A DNA stretch of 64,000 nt from Micromonospora echinofusca (GCF_900091445.1 NZ_LT607733.1:1567501-1631500), one strand, 5' to 3'; positions 46,435 through 54,730 are shown, numbered from the stretch's first letter. A program made the numbers and translations. Notes: generated by a model from the letters alone, not told the origin.

Positions 46435-46965
46435 GTGGCAGGTCACGGCATGTACCGGCGGCGCGACACGCGCCGCGAACGCCTCATCGCCGAGATCGGG
46501 GCCGAGCTGCGGCGCTACTCGGTCGACGCGCAGCACATCGGGCACGCCTTCGCCGGCCTGCACGGGCTCAACGCCACCGACCTCCAGGCGCTCATCGCGG
46601 TGATGGACGCCGAGCTGATCGGTCAGCCGATCACCCCCGGCCGCCTCGGCGAGCAGCTGAACCTGTCGTCCGGCTCGGTCACCGCGCTGATCGACCGGCT
46701 GGAGCGCGCGGGGCACATCCGTCGCGACCGCGACACCGCCGATCGCCGCAAGGTCTTCCTGCACTACGCCGAGCAGGGCGCCGCCCTCGCCATGGACTTC
46801 TTCCGCCCTCTCGGCCGACGTACCGACGACGTGATGGCCGGCTTCAGCGACGAGGAGCTGGAGGTGGTGCACCGGTTCATGACCGCGATGACCGCCTCCA
46901 TGGCGGAGCACCGCGACGCGGTGCGCGCCGCCCGCGACGAGCCGGCCCGGCGCGCGAACGGCTGA
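46435..46965 (+). CDS. MarR-family transcriptional regulator
   Basis: 176-aa regulator. Winged HTH: LNATDLQALIAVMDAELIG, TPGRLGEQLNLSSGSVTALI, DRLERAGHIRRDRDTADRRK (wing with the DxRxxxR motif). Terminal helices form the dimer interface. GTG 46435 has AGGAGG 11 nt upstream; ATG five codons later is an alternative. Divergent from the MMPL pump and 4 nt before the CocE-type hydrolase, so it likely represses pump, hydrolase and itself in response to a hydrophobic compound. Confidence 0.9.
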   Translation: MAGHGMYRRRDTRRERLIAEIGAELRRYSVDAQHIGHAFAGLHGLNATDLQALIAVMDAELIGQPITPGRLGEQLNLSSGSVTALIDRLERAGHIRRDRDTADRRKVFLHYAEQGAALAMDFFRPLGRRTDDVMAGFSDEELEVVHRFMTAMTASMAEHRDAVRAARDEPARRANG

Positions 46966-46969
46966 CGGC

Positions 46970-48652
46970 GTGCTCGACCGGCTGGCAACCCGCCTCGCCA
47001 CCGCCGCCCTACGGTTGCCGCCCGCGCGCACCCGGCGGGTCACCCTCGCCCGGGGCATCCCGGTGCGGGTGCGCGACGGCGTGCCGCTGCGCACCGACCA
47101 CTACGCCCCGGACCTGCCCGGCGCGCCCACCGTGCTGATCCGCACCCCGTACGGGCGGGGTGGTCCCATGCGGCTGCTCGGCCGGCTCGCCGCCGAGCGC
47201 GGCTTCCACGTGGTGATCCAGTCCTGCCGCGGCACGTTCGGCTCGGGCGGCGTCTTCGACCCGCTGGTGCACGAACGTGAGGACGGGCTCGACACCCTCG
47301 ACTGGCTGCGCCGCCAGCCCTGGTGGTCCGGCGCGTTCGGAATGTTCGGCGCCAGCTACCAGGGCTTCGTGCAGTGGGCCCTCGCCGCCGACGCCGGCGA
47401 GGAACTGCGTGCGATGGTCGCGGTGGTGACCGCGTCGGGCACCCGTGACTCGACGTACGCCGGGGAGTCCTTCGCCCTGGACACCGTGCTCACCTGGGCC
47501 GAGCTGCTCCAGGCACAGACCGTGCCGTGGCTGGCCCGGCAGTGGGAACTCAAGCGCGGCCAGCCCCGGCTGGTCGCGGCCCTGGCCCACCTGCCGCTGG
47601 CCGAGGCGGACCGGGTGGCCACCGGCGTCACCGTGCCGTTCTTCCAGGAGTGGCTGCGCCACCACACCCCGGACGCCGACTACTGGCGGTCGCGGGTCTT
47701 CGGCGACCGGATCGCCGAGGTCCGCGCGCCGGTGGCGATGGTCAGCGGCTGGCACGACATCTTCCTGCCGGCCCAGCTGCGTGACTTCGCCGCGCTGCGC
47801 GCGGCCGGCAGGAGTCCCCGGTTGACGGTCGGGCCGTGGAACCACGGCAGTCCGGGGCTCTTCGTCGCGGCGCTGCGCGACGGGCTGGACCATCTCGACG
47901 CGCAGCTCGCCGGGCGGCGCCCGCGCGCGGGCGCCGCCGCCCCCGTACGGGTGCACGTCGGCGGCGCCGGCGGGGGCTGGCGGGACCTGCCCGACTGGCC
48001 GCCCCCGGCGGTGCCCACCCCGTGGCACCTGCACCCGGCGGGCGGGCTCGACACCGCCGCGCCGGTGCCGTCGGCGCCGGACGGCTTCCACTACGACCCG
48101 GCCGACCCGACGCCCTCGCTCGGCGGCCCGCTGCTCGTCGCCCAGCGGGCCGGCCCCGTGGACAACCGGCCGGTCGAGGCCCGGCCCGACGTGCTCACCT
48201 ACACCAGCGCCCCACTCGACGCGCCCGTCGAGGTGATCGGCCTGGTACGCGCCGAGATCCACCTGCGCAGCGAACTGTCCCACCTGGACGTCTTCGTGCG
48301 ACTGTGCGACGTGGACCGGCGCGGCCGATCCTGGAACGTCTGCGACGGCCTGGTCCGGGTCGCCCCCGACCGGTTCACCGCCGACGCGGCGGGCGTGGTG
48401 CGCGTACCCGTGGAACTCTGGCCCACCGCGCACCGCTTCGCGCCGGGGCACCGGCTGCGGGTGCAGGTCTCCGGCGGCGCCCACCCCCGCTACGCGCGCA
48501 ACCCCGGCACCGGCGAAGCCCTCGGCTCGGCAGTCACCCTACGTGCCGGATGGCGGGAGATCCTGCACGACCCACAGTGTCCGTCCGGAGTGGTCCTGCC
48601 GATCATGCCGCCGGCACCACAGCTTTCTCCCAATCGAAAAAACCCCGCCTGA
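46970..48652 (+). CDS. CocE/NonD-family hydrolase
   Basis: 560-aa X-Pro dipeptidyl-peptidase/cocaine-esterase type hydrolase. The alpha/beta hydrolase domain has nucleophile Ser in GMFGASYQGFVQWAL, Asp in SGWHDIFLPAQL and His in GPWNHGSPG. A C-terminal jelly-roll (from about 400) reads DAPVEVIGLVRAEIHLRSEL and LRVQVSGGAHPRYARNPGTG. No signal peptide. GTG start is 4 nt after marR, so they are cotranscribed. Probably an esterase or amidase that inactivates the compound sensed by MarR; this is inference. Confidence 0.9.
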   Translation: MLDRLATRLATAALRLPPARTRRVTLARGIPVRVRDGVPLRTDHYAPDLPGAPTVLIRTPYGRGGPMRLLGRLAAERGFHVVIQSCRGTFGSGGVFDPLVHEREDGLDTLDWLRRQPWWSGAFGMFGASYQGFVQWALAADAGEELRAMVAVVTASGTRDSTYAGESFALDTVLTWAELLQAQTVPWLARQWELKRGQPRLVAALAHLPLAEADRVATGVTVPFFQEWLRHHTPDADYWRSRVFGDRIAEVRAPVAMVSGWHDIFLPAQLRDFAALRAAGRSPRLTVGPWNHGSPGLFVAALRDGLDHLDAQLAGRRPRAGAAAPVRVHVGGAGGGWRDLPDWPPPAVPTPWHLHPAGGLDTAAPVPSAPDGFHYDPADPTPSLGGPLLVAQRAGPVDNRPVEARPDVLTYTSAPLDAPVEVIGLVRAEIHLRSELSHLDVFVRLCDVDRRGRSWNVCDGLVRVAPDRFTADAAGVVRVPVELWPTAHRFAPGHRLRVQVSGGAHPRYARNPGTGEALGSAVTLRAGWREILHDPQCPSGVVLPIMPPAPQLSPNRKNPA

Positions 48653-48799
48653 GCTGGGCATTCATCAATCGATGAGGCTATGGTTGGGCCAACGCCCGAC
48701 GCTGTGCACCACTCGGTCGGGCCTGCCTGTGAGGCCCTCACGCCGCCTACGCGGTGTCACTGTCGTGCCCGGCCTCGACCATCCGCAAGGGGGAATCCC

Positions 48800-49708
48800 A
48801 TGACGCGGGCACCGCAAAACCTGTTGGCCGTCCGCCGCCTGCTACTCGACCACCTCGACATCGATCCCGACAGATACCGCGACCAGGACCTCGAACCCGC
48901 CGAGGTCGGGATCGTCGGCGACCCCGCCCACCGGGGCGGTTACCACTGCGGCTCCGACCGGGTCGTGACGCAGGACTACTCCGTCGTCGAGTCCTCCCGG
49001 GACTCGTCCAGCCTCACCCTCGACGCGTCCGCGCTCGACGTCGGGTCCTTCCGGGTCAGCGTCGGTGGGCGGACCCACGATCTGCGGAGCTTCTCCACCT
49101 GGTGCGTCGAGCAGTGCGCCGCGGACAGCGCGGACAGTCGCGACATCCGGGAGATCATCTATTCCCCGGACGGCAAGGTCGTCCGACGGTGGGACCGCCT
49201 GCGTAGGCGGACCAGCGGCGACAACTCCCACCTGTGGCACACCCACTTCAGCTTCTTCCGCGACTCGACCAAGGCCAACCGCGACCAGACGCCGCTGTTC
49301 CGCCGCTACCTGACCGCCATCGGACTGATCGCCCCACCCGCAGAGGAGCCCACCATGGAACAGACCGACCAACTCGCCTACAGGACCGACGTGCCCACCC
49401 GTACCGTCGGTCAGGTCCTCGCCGACCTGGAGAACCTGCGCAACTGGCTGATCTCGCCCGTCGGAACGACGGGCCTGGTGAGCCCGCCGATGGACCAGTC
49501 GCCGCTGACGCTCCTGCTCGCGATGGCGCGCGGCTACCCGGCCCTGGTCACCCAGGTCAGGGCCCTGGCCGACGGCGATTTCAGCGACGAGCAGGCGATC
49601 ATCGCCGGCGTGCTCGCCGGCCTGTCGCCGGAGCAGATCGCGGAGGCCATCCCGCCCACCATCGCCCAGCAGGTCACCGACGAGCTGGCCCGCCGCCTGG
49701 CGGCCTGA
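48800..49708 (+). CDS. M15-peptidase-like protein of phage type, stand-alone
   Basis: 302-aa protein. Residues 35-160 resemble D-Ala-D-Ala/endolysin-like M15 domains found in actinophages: GGYHCGSDRV (His49), a Ser/Asp segment ending SALD80, and SHLWHTHFSF (His144, His147, His149), giving possible Zn ligands. The C-terminal 90 residues (QLAYRTDVPTRTVGQVLADL; SDEQAIIAGVLAGLSPEQIA) look like a phage tail-end or lysin-associated module. There is no signal peptide and no other phage gene. AAGGGGGA precedes the ATG by 5 nt. Function uncertain. Confidence 0.7.
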   Translation: MTRAPQNLLAVRRLLLDHLDIDPDRYRDQDLEPAEVGIVGDPAHRGGYHCGSDRVVTQDYSVVESSRDSSSLTLDASALDVGSFRVSVGGRTHDLRSFSTWCVEQCAADSADSRDIREIIYSPDGKVVRRWDRLRRRTSGDNSHLWHTHFSFFRDSTKANRDQTPLFRRYLTAIGLIAPPAEEPTMEQTDQLAYRTDVPTRTVGQVLADLENLRNWLISPVGTTGLVSPPMDQSPLTLLLAMARGYPALVTQVRALADGDFSDEQAIIAGVLAGLSPEQIAEAIPPTIAQQVTDELARRLAA

Positions 49709-49766
49709 CCGCCCGCGCGCGCAGCGTCGCGCCCCCGGGCGGTGCGGCCGGCGAGCGCGATTCGGC

Positions 49767-49804
49767 AACGGCAGTTGCGCAAGAATCGTTGCGCAACTGC
49801 CGTT
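49767..49804. repeat. Perfect 16-bp hairpin in M15-csp intergenic region
   Basis: AACGGCAGTTGCGCAA and TTGCGCAACTGCCGTT surround GAATCG. Each arm also contains the self-complementary GTTGCGCAAC/TTGCGCAA core, so the site has a second level of symmetry. There is no T-tract. It lies 58 bp after the M15-like gene. The remaining 49805-50026 contains no convincing gene. Confidence 0.65.
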
Positions 49805-50026
49805 CGCCCTGCTCCTGGCGGAGCCGACCTCGGCGTCCGAGGACGGCCTGCGTCGCGGCGCTCACCGGCCGCCGGCGTTGCTGATCCCGCTCGCCGGGCC
49901 CGGTGGTCGACTCTCCCTGCCGGCGATCGGCGGGATGCTGGTCAGCCCAGGGGTGCCTGCTGATGGGGCCGCTGCGGCGGAGACGGGACCTGCCCGCCGC
50001 GCCGAAGCGGCCCTGAGAACGCGCTG

Positions 50027-50055
50027 CGGCGACGGCCGGCATCCGGCCGCCGCCA
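50027..50055 (-). terminator. Possible csp terminator
   Basis: Imperfect arms GCGGCGACGGCCGG and CCGGCCGCCGCC with a 3-nt CAT loop begin 12 bp past the cold-shock stop codon on the minus strand. Confidence 0.45.
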
Positions 50056-50067
50056 CCGGCACGGGAT

Positions 50068-50271
50068 CTACAGCGAACGGACGTTGTCCGCCTGCGGACC
50101 CTTCTGACCCTGGGTCACCTCGAACTCGACCTTCTGGCCCTCGTTCAGCTCCCGGTAACCGCTCGACGCGATGGCCGAGTAGTGGACGAACACGTCCGGC
50201 CCTCCGCCATCCTGCTCGATGAAGCCGAAGCCCTTTTCCGAGTTGAACCACTTAACCGTGCCGGTTGCCAT
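50068..50271 (-). CDS. Cold-shock protein
   Basis: 67-aa OB-fold RNA chaperone. RNP1 KGFGFIEQ and RNP2 VFVHYSAI are intact, with the N-terminus [25 protein letters not shown] precedes the ATG. In Gram-positive high-GC bacteria such proteins are often constitutive; no cold-shock box was identified in the short leader. Confidence 0.96.
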   Translation of the reverse strand: MATGTVKWFNSEKGFGFIEQDGGGPDVFVHYSAIASSGYRELNEGQKVEFEVTQGQKGPQADNVRSL

Positions 50272-50456
50272 GCATCTCTCCCTGTTCCAAAGCGGGTGAC
50301 CTCGGTCGTCGACCTATGATCGCCCGGTGCCACCCCGAGAGTAGCTGGCCGGACCCGGATTTGCTGGCCGAAGTGCCGCAGGCGATGTGGCGAACTCTCG
50401 GCGCGGGGGACGCGAAAGCCGGGCGGCACCCGGCCGGCTGGGGCATGCTTGCCCCG

Positions 50457-51140
50457 ATGGGGAGTGCCACAGTTGACGCGTTGACCGAGCTGGAGCGGGA
50501 GATCGACGCTCCGGGCGACGGGCTGGACCGGCTGCGGCTGATGCGGATCCCGTTCGTCCCCGAGGTGCGGCTGCACCTCGCCGAGGACGCCATCGTCTGG
50601 TGGGCCCGGATGGAGGCGCAGGCCGGGCACGCCCTGCCGCCGCCGTACTGGGCGTCGGTCTGGGCCGGGGGTCAGGCCCTCGCCCGCCACCTGCTGGACC
50701 ACCCCGGCCTCGTCGCCGGCCGCCGGGTGCTCGATCTCGCCGCCGGCTCCGGCCTGATCGCGATCGCCGCCGCGCTCGCCGGCGCCGAGCGGGTCGTCGC
50801 CAACGACATCGACCCCTACGCCGTAGCGGCGGTCACCGTCAACGCCCGGGCCAACCACGTGACGGTCGCGGCCGCCGGCGGCGACCTGCTCGACTCCGAC
50901 CCCGACGGGACGGACCTGCTGGTGGCCGGCGACGTGCTCTACGACGCGACGATGGCGGCGCGGGTGCTGCCCTTCCTGCGGCGCGCCGCCGCCACGGGCG
51001 CCGAGGTGCTGGTCGGCGACCCCGGGCGGGGCCACCTGCCACCGGGCCTGCTGGCGGCGGTGGCGAGCTACCCCGTGCCGACCACCGAGCCCTCGGTCGA
51101 CTCGTCCGTGCGCCGGGTGCAGGTGCTGCGTCCCCGGTGA
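50457..51140 (+). CDS. Protein lysine methyltransferase-like (ETFB-KMT/NNMT family)
   Basis: 227-aa seven-beta-strand methyltransferase. Motif I LDLAAGSGLIAIAAALAGAE, acidic VVANDIDPYAVAAVTVNARA and post-motif AGDVLYDATMAARVLPFL. The D-x-x-Y in GDVLYD and the PPYWASVWAGGQALARHLLD block are hallmarks of the METTL20/ETFB lysine methyltransferase relatives. The partner protein is unknown; no etfB is in the window. ATG 50457 or 50445 could start it; upstream reading overlaps the csp leader and is rejected. Confidence 0.8.
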   Translation: MGSATVDALTELEREIDAPGDGLDRLRLMRIPFVPEVRLHLAEDAIVWWARMEAQAGHALPPPYWASVWAGGQALARHLLDHPGLVAGRRVLDLAAGSGLIAIAAALAGAERVVANDIDPYAVAAVTVNARANHVTVAAAGGDLLDSDPDGTDLLVAGDVLYDATMAARVLPFLRRAAATGAEVLVGDPGRGHLPPGLLAAVASYPVPTTEPSVDSSVRRVQVLRPR

Positions 51141-51226
51141 CCCCCCGGCCCTCAGGGTCGACCCCGAGCCCGATACCAGGGGGCGCTGGGGGATCGGACC
51201 CGATGCTCCCGGTGGCCGGGCGGCCA

Positions 51227-51232
51227 TAGCGT
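51227..51232 (+). promoter_or_regulatory. Leaderless -10 for dedA
   Basis: TAGCGT ends 7 nt before ATG 51240. Confidence 0.55.
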
Positions 51233-51239
51233 ACGGGGC

Positions 51240-51851
51240 ATGGCGGATTGGCTGACCCAGCTCGGAGAACTCCCCACCACCCTGCTCATGGGGGTGCTCG
51301 GGGTGGTGATGCTCTTCGACGCCGTACCGCTGCTCGGGGTGCTGGTCCCTGGCGACGTGGCGATCCTCGCCGCGACGGGGGTCGGCGGACCGAGCACCGG
51401 GGCCGCCACCTTCGCCGTGGTGGTGGCCGGCTGCCTGGCCGGCTGGTCGCTGAGCTTCCTCGCCGGCCGGCGGTACGGCGAGCAACTGCGGCGCAGCCGC
51501 CTCGGTGGCTGGATCGGCGAGGCGCGCTGGGCGGCGGCGGAGGGGATCCTCCAGCGCGGGGGCGGCCGGATGGTCCTGGTCGCGCCCTTCCTGCCGGTTT
51601 TCAACGCGCTGCTGCCGCTGGCGGCCGGCGGGCTGCGGATGTCGTACCCGCGATTCCTCGGCTGCGCGACGCTCGGCGCGGCGGCCTGGGCCGGTCTCTA
51701 CCTGGTGCTGGGCACCGCCTCGCGGTCGGTGGCCGGGCTGCTGCCGGGGGAGTCCAGCCCGATGCTGGTCACCATGGCGGTCGGCCTGCTGCTGGCGGGC
51801 GTGGTGCTGATGGGTACGCGGCGGCGGCTGCGCGCCGTCACCGGCGCCTGA
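51240..51851 (+). CDS. DedA-family membrane protein
   Basis: 203-aa protein with about five hydrophobic segments. VMLFDAVPLLGVLVPGDVAI carries the re-entrant PGD/PGE motif; RMVLVAPFLPVFNALLPLAA followed by GLRMSYPRFLGCATLGAAAW is the second re-entrant region. The canonical F/P-GRFIPxxR arginine is replaced here (FLPVFNALLP), so it is a divergent member. DedA proteins help recycle undecaprenyl phosphate or other lipids. It is the second DedA-type protein of the window. Confidence 0.87.
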   Translation: MADWLTQLGELPTTLLMGVLGVVMLFDAVPLLGVLVPGDVAILAATGVGGPSTGAATFAVVVAGCLAGWSLSFLAGRRYGEQLRRSRLGGWIGEARWAAAEGILQRGGGRMVLVAPFLPVFNALLPLAAGGLRMSYPRFLGCATLGAAAWAGLYLVLGTASRSVAGLLPGESSPMLVTMAVGLLLAGVVLMGTRRRLRAVTGA

Positions 51852-51857
51852 CGCCCG

Positions 51858-51935
51858 GCAGGGGCCGGCGGGGGCCGGCGGACCGGCGGGGAACGGGGGA
51901 GCGGGGGGAGCCGGGGGACCGACGGGGGGAGCGGG
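51858..51935 (+). other. G-run tract between convergent genes
   Basis: At least eight runs of four or more G on the plus strand within 78 bp, including GGGGG, GGGGGG and GGGGGG, with short linkers. The composition allows G-quadruplexes in DNA or in the dedA 3' transcript end. Confidence 0.5.
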
Positions 51936-51964
51936 GCCGGGCGCGATCGGCGCCCGGCCCCGCT
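51930..51964. terminator. Bidirectional terminator, dedA and MBL gene
   Basis: Perfect 15-bp arms AGCGGGGCCGGGCGC and GCGCCCGGCCCCGCT with 5-nt loop GATCG, 5 bp from the MBL stop codon. Confidence 0.75.
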
Positions 51965-51969
51965 GCGGT

Positions 51970-52623
51970 TCACCAGCCCCGGGCGCGCCACTGGGGCAGC
52001 GCGGGGCGTTCCGCGCCGAGCGTGCCGTCCTTGCCGTGACCCGGGTAGAACCAGGTCTCGTCGGGCAGCCGGTCGAACAGCTTGTGCTCGACGTCGTCGA
52101 TGAGCGCGCCGAAGCGCTCCGGGTCGTTGTCGGTGTTGCCCACCCCGCCCGGGAACAGGCTGTCGCCGGTGAACAGGTGCGGCGTCCCGGCCGGATCCTG
52201 GTAGAGCAGCACGATGGAGCCAGGGGTGTGACCCTTGACGTGGATCACCTCCAGCGCGCAGTCGCCCACCGCCACGCTGTCGCCCTCGGCGAGCGTCGCG
52301 GCCTCGATCGGCAGCCCGGCCGCGTCGTCGGCGTGCACCAGCGCCCGGGCGCCCGTCTTGGCGACCACCTCCTCCAACGCCACCCAGTGGTCCATGTGCT
52401 GGTGGGTGGTGACCACGGTGGCCAGACCCGCGTCGCCCACCAGCTCGAGCAGCCGGGGCGCCTCGTTGGCGGCGTCGATGAGCACCTGCTCGCCGGTCGC
52501 CCGGCAGCGCAACAGGTAGGCGTTGTTGTCCATCGGGCCCACCGACACCTTCGTGATGGTGAGCCGGTCGAGCTCGCGTACGGCCGGCGTGCCGCCGGGC
52601 GTGACGTCTCCGCTGTAGGTCAT
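51970..52623 (-). CDS. MBL-fold metallo-hydrolase
   Basis: 217-aa beta-lactamase-fold hydrolase of the glyoxalase II type. Metal motif TTHQHMDHW (HxHxDH with Met at the variable place), HTPGS, TGDSLFPGG (bridging Asp) and YPGHG follow at normal spacing. It begins 5 bp after the mycothiol-dependent isomerase-like gene, so it is translationally coupled. That pairing suggests it may hydrolyse a mycothiol thioester or conjugate; this is inference. Confidence 0.9.
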   Translation of the reverse strand: MTYSGDVTPGGTPAVRELDRLTITKVSVGPMDNNAYLLRCRATGEQVLIDAANEAPRLLELVGDAGLATVVTTHQHMDHWVALEEVVAKTGARALVHADDAAGLPIEAATLAEGDSVAVGDCALEVIHVKGHTPGSIVLLYQDPAGTPHLFTGDSLFPGGVGNTDNDPERFGALIDDVEHKLFDRLPDETWFYPGHGKDGTLGAERPALPQWRARGW

Positions 52624-52628
52624 GAGGT

Positions 52629-53345
52629 CTAGATCCATTCCGGTGGTTGCGGCAGGGGCCCGTCGGGGGTGACGGCCAGCATCGTGCCGGGGCTGCGGCC
52701 GATCAGCCAGGCGGCGATTTCGGGGGCGGCGCCGGTGACCGTGGGCGCGGTGGCCCGGTCGCCGACGACGAGTTCGTGCCGGCTGCCGTCGAAGCGCAGC
52801 ACCATCGGGGGCACGTCCGTCCGGCCCGCGAGGTCGCCGGCCACCTCGTGCAGCAGCCGGTGGCCGAACGCCTCGGGCCAGTCGGCCGGCCGGTAGCCGG
52901 CGTCGAGGTCCACGTGGTGCACCTCGATCTCGCGCAGCCGGCCCCAGACCAGCATGGCCGCCGGCCACGGGCCGCGCCGCGTCTGGACGGTGGCCGCCCA
53001 CGCCTCGACCGGCATTGCGGCGACGGCCTCGGTGAACCGGTCGGCCGAGCGGCGCAGGTCGTCCAGGTGGGCGTCCGGCGGGCGGGGCGCACCGGCCGCG
53101 ATGTCGGCGTCCCGCGCCGTCGCGGAGGCGTACATCGGGATCGGCTCGCCGGTGCGCGCCGCGGTGAGCAGGTTGACGAAGCCGTCGGCGTTGCGGGCCA
53201 GATGGGCCAGGACGTGCCCCCGGCTCCAGCCCGGTAGCAGCGACGCGGCGGCGAGGTCGGCGCCGTCGAAGGCGGCCGCGGTCCGCAGCAGACGGTCCGT
53301 GGCTCCGTCCACCTCGCCCGTCAGCAGAAGCGGATCCATGGTCAC
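52629..53345 (-). CDS. Maleylpyruvate isomerase-family mycothiol-dependent enzyme
   Basis: 238-aa DinB/YfiT-like four-helix metalloprotein. N-terminal LLPGWSRGHVLAHLARNADG contains the first His, RLREIEVHHVDLDAGY gives the Glu and His ligands, and a C-terminal SCP2-like lobe reads PEIAAWLIGRSPG. Family members use mycothiol as cofactor for isomerisation or conjugation. No aromatic catabolism genes are near, so maleylpyruvate itself is unlikely. First gene of a two-gene operon with the MBL hydrolase. Confidence 0.87.
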   Translation of the reverse strand: MTMDPLLLTGEVDGATDRLLRTAAAFDGADLAAASLLPGWSRGHVLAHLARNADGFVNLLTAARTGEPIPMYASATARDADIAAGAPRPPDAHLDDLRRSADRFTEAVAAMPVEAWAATVQTRRGPWPAAMLVWGRLREIEVHHVDLDAGYRPADWPEAFGHRLLHEVAGDLAGRTDVPPMVLRFDGSRHELVVGDRATAPTVTGAAPEIAAWLIGRSPGTMLAVTPDGPLPQPPEWI

Positions 53346-53351
53346 CCACCG

Positions 53352-53357
53352 ACCCTA
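53352..53357 (-). promoter_or_regulatory. Leaderless -10 for mycothiol-dependent enzyme
   Basis: Minus-strand TAGGGT ends 6 nt before GTG 53345. A second in-frame ATG two codons later exists. Confidence 0.55.
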
Positions 53358-53516
53358 TCCGCCGGGCCGCCCCGCGTCGCCGGGGAAATCGCTTTCGGCG
53401 CGTCGCGGCACGTCCTACCGTCGGCGTCGAACGCGGCACCGGAACGGCGGGGGAGGTGGTGACCATGCCGGTAGCAGTACGCGTGCGTCAACCGCTCCGA
53501 CACCGATGAGGATGCC

Positions 53517-54569
53517 ATGACCATCGATCTGACCGCCCTCGGCTGGGACGCCGACCGGGCGGCACACGTACCGCGACGCGGCGGTCACCGACCGGGCCGG
53601 GTGGCCCGGGTGGACCGCGGCGTCTGCACCGTGCTGTGCGCGGACGGCCCGGTCCGCGCCACCCTGGGCGGGTCGGTCCTGGCCGCCGCCGCCCGCGACC
53701 TGACCCGGCTGCCCTGCGCGGGCGACTGGGTGCTGCTGGGCACCTGGCCCGACCGTAACGTCACCGTGGAGGCGGTGCTGCCCAGGCGTACCGCCCTCGT
53801 CCGGCGCACCGCCGGCAAGGACGCCAGCGGTCAGGTGCTGGCCGCCAACCTCGACGCCGCCGCCGTGGTGGAGCCCGTGCATCCCGAGCCGGACGTCGGC
53901 CGGATCGAGCGGCTGCTCTCCCTGGCGCACGAATCCGGCGCCCGGCCGCTGGTCGTGCTCACCAAGGCCGACCTGGCGGCCGACCCGCAAGCCGTCGCAC
54001 GCCAGCTCGCCGGGGTCGCCCCGGGGGTGCCGGTGCTGGCCGTCAGCGCCGAGCACGGCACCGGGCTCGACCCGCTGCGCGCCGAGGTGGCCCCCGGCCG
54101 CACGCTCGGCCTGCTCGGGCCGTCCGGGGCCGGCAAGTCGAGCCTGGTCAACGCGCTGGCCGGGGCGGCGCTGATGCCCACCCAGGCGATCCGGCGCGTC
54201 GACGGCAAGGGCCGGCACACCACCACCTGGCGGGCGCTGCTGCCGGTGCCGGGCGGGGGCGCCGTGCTGGACACCCCGGGCGTACGGGCGGTCGGCCTGC
54301 TGGACGGCTCGGCAGGGCTGGACCGGGCGTTCGCCGACATCGCGGAGCTGGCCACCGGCTGCCGCTACGCCGACTGCGGGCACGACGGGGAGCCCGCCTG
54401 CGCGGTGCGCGAGGCGCTGGAGAGCGGCGAGCTGCCGACACGGCGCTGGGAGAGCTGGCGCAAGCTCCAGCGGGAGTTGGCCTTCGAGAGCCGGCGGCGG
54501 GAGGTCCGGCTGGCCGCGCAGCGGCGTGGCGGCTGGCGCGCGGGCCGGCGGCGGGCGGCCCGCCCCTGA
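53517..54569 (+). CDS. rsgA: Ribosome small subunit GTPase RsgA
   Basis: Circularly permuted GTPase (350 aa) for late 30S maturation. An OB-fold (about 25-95) is followed by G4 VLTKADLA, G5 AVSAEHGTGLDPLR, G1 GPSGAGKSSLVNAL, G2/G3 region ending DTPGVRAVG and a zinc finger with CRYADCGHDGEPACAVREAL. A basic C-terminal tail (RRREVRLAAQRRGGWRAGRR) may bind rRNA. The ATG has GAGGA 6 nt upstream. Confidence 0.95.
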   Translation: MTIDLTALGWDADRAAHVPRRGGHRPGRVARVDRGVCTVLCADGPVRATLGGSVLAAAARDLTRLPCAGDWVLLGTWPDRNVTVEAVLPRRTALVRRTAGKDASGQVLAANLDAAAVVEPVHPEPDVGRIERLLSLAHESGARPLVVLTKADLAADPQAVARQLAGVAPGVPVLAVSAEHGTGLDPLRAEVAPGRTLGLLGPSGAGKSSLVNALAGAALMPTQAIRRVDGKGRHTTTWRALLPVPGGGAVLDTPGVRAVGLLDGSAGLDRAFADIAELATGCRYADCGHDGEPACAVREALESGELPTRRWESWRKLQRELAFESRRREVRLAAQRRGGWRAGRRRAARP

Positions 54570-54580
54570 CGGAGGTACGC

Positions 54581-54615
54581 ACGGGCGGGACCGGTCGACC
54601 GCCGGTCCCGCCCGT
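54581..54615 (+). terminator. rsgA terminator
   Basis: Perfect 14-bp arms ACGGGCGGGACCGG and CCGGTCCCGCCCGT with a 7-nt loop, followed by TTCTC. Confidence 0.7.
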
Positions 54616-54730
54616 TTCTCCGGGCGCTGCGGGCCGGCTTCCCCGGGCGCGGCGGACCGCTTCCTCGCGCGCTGCGGACCGGCTTCCCCGGGCGCGGCGA
54701 CCCCGGTTGTTCGGGCGCGGCGGACCGGGC
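54613..54730. repeat. Five imperfect tandem repeats upstream of uvrA
   Basis: Units of 22-25 bp with consensus near CTTCCCCGGGCGCGGCGGAC plus CGG, copies 2 and 4 being closest. A related, more diverged array lies before uvrC at 59912. No coding use is credible. Confidence 0.65.

Noticed and set aside
49805..50026. Small genes in the M15-csp gap on either strand.
   Set aside because: Open frames there lack ribosome sites, leaderless promoters and plausible composition.
48653..50067. Prophage remnant around the M15-like gene.
   Set aside because: No integrase, structural, holin or attachment sequence was found next to it; neighbours are chromosomal housekeeping genes.
54613..54730. CRISPR-like array.
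   Set aside because: Units are imperfect, directly abutting with no unique spacers, and no cas genes exist in the window.
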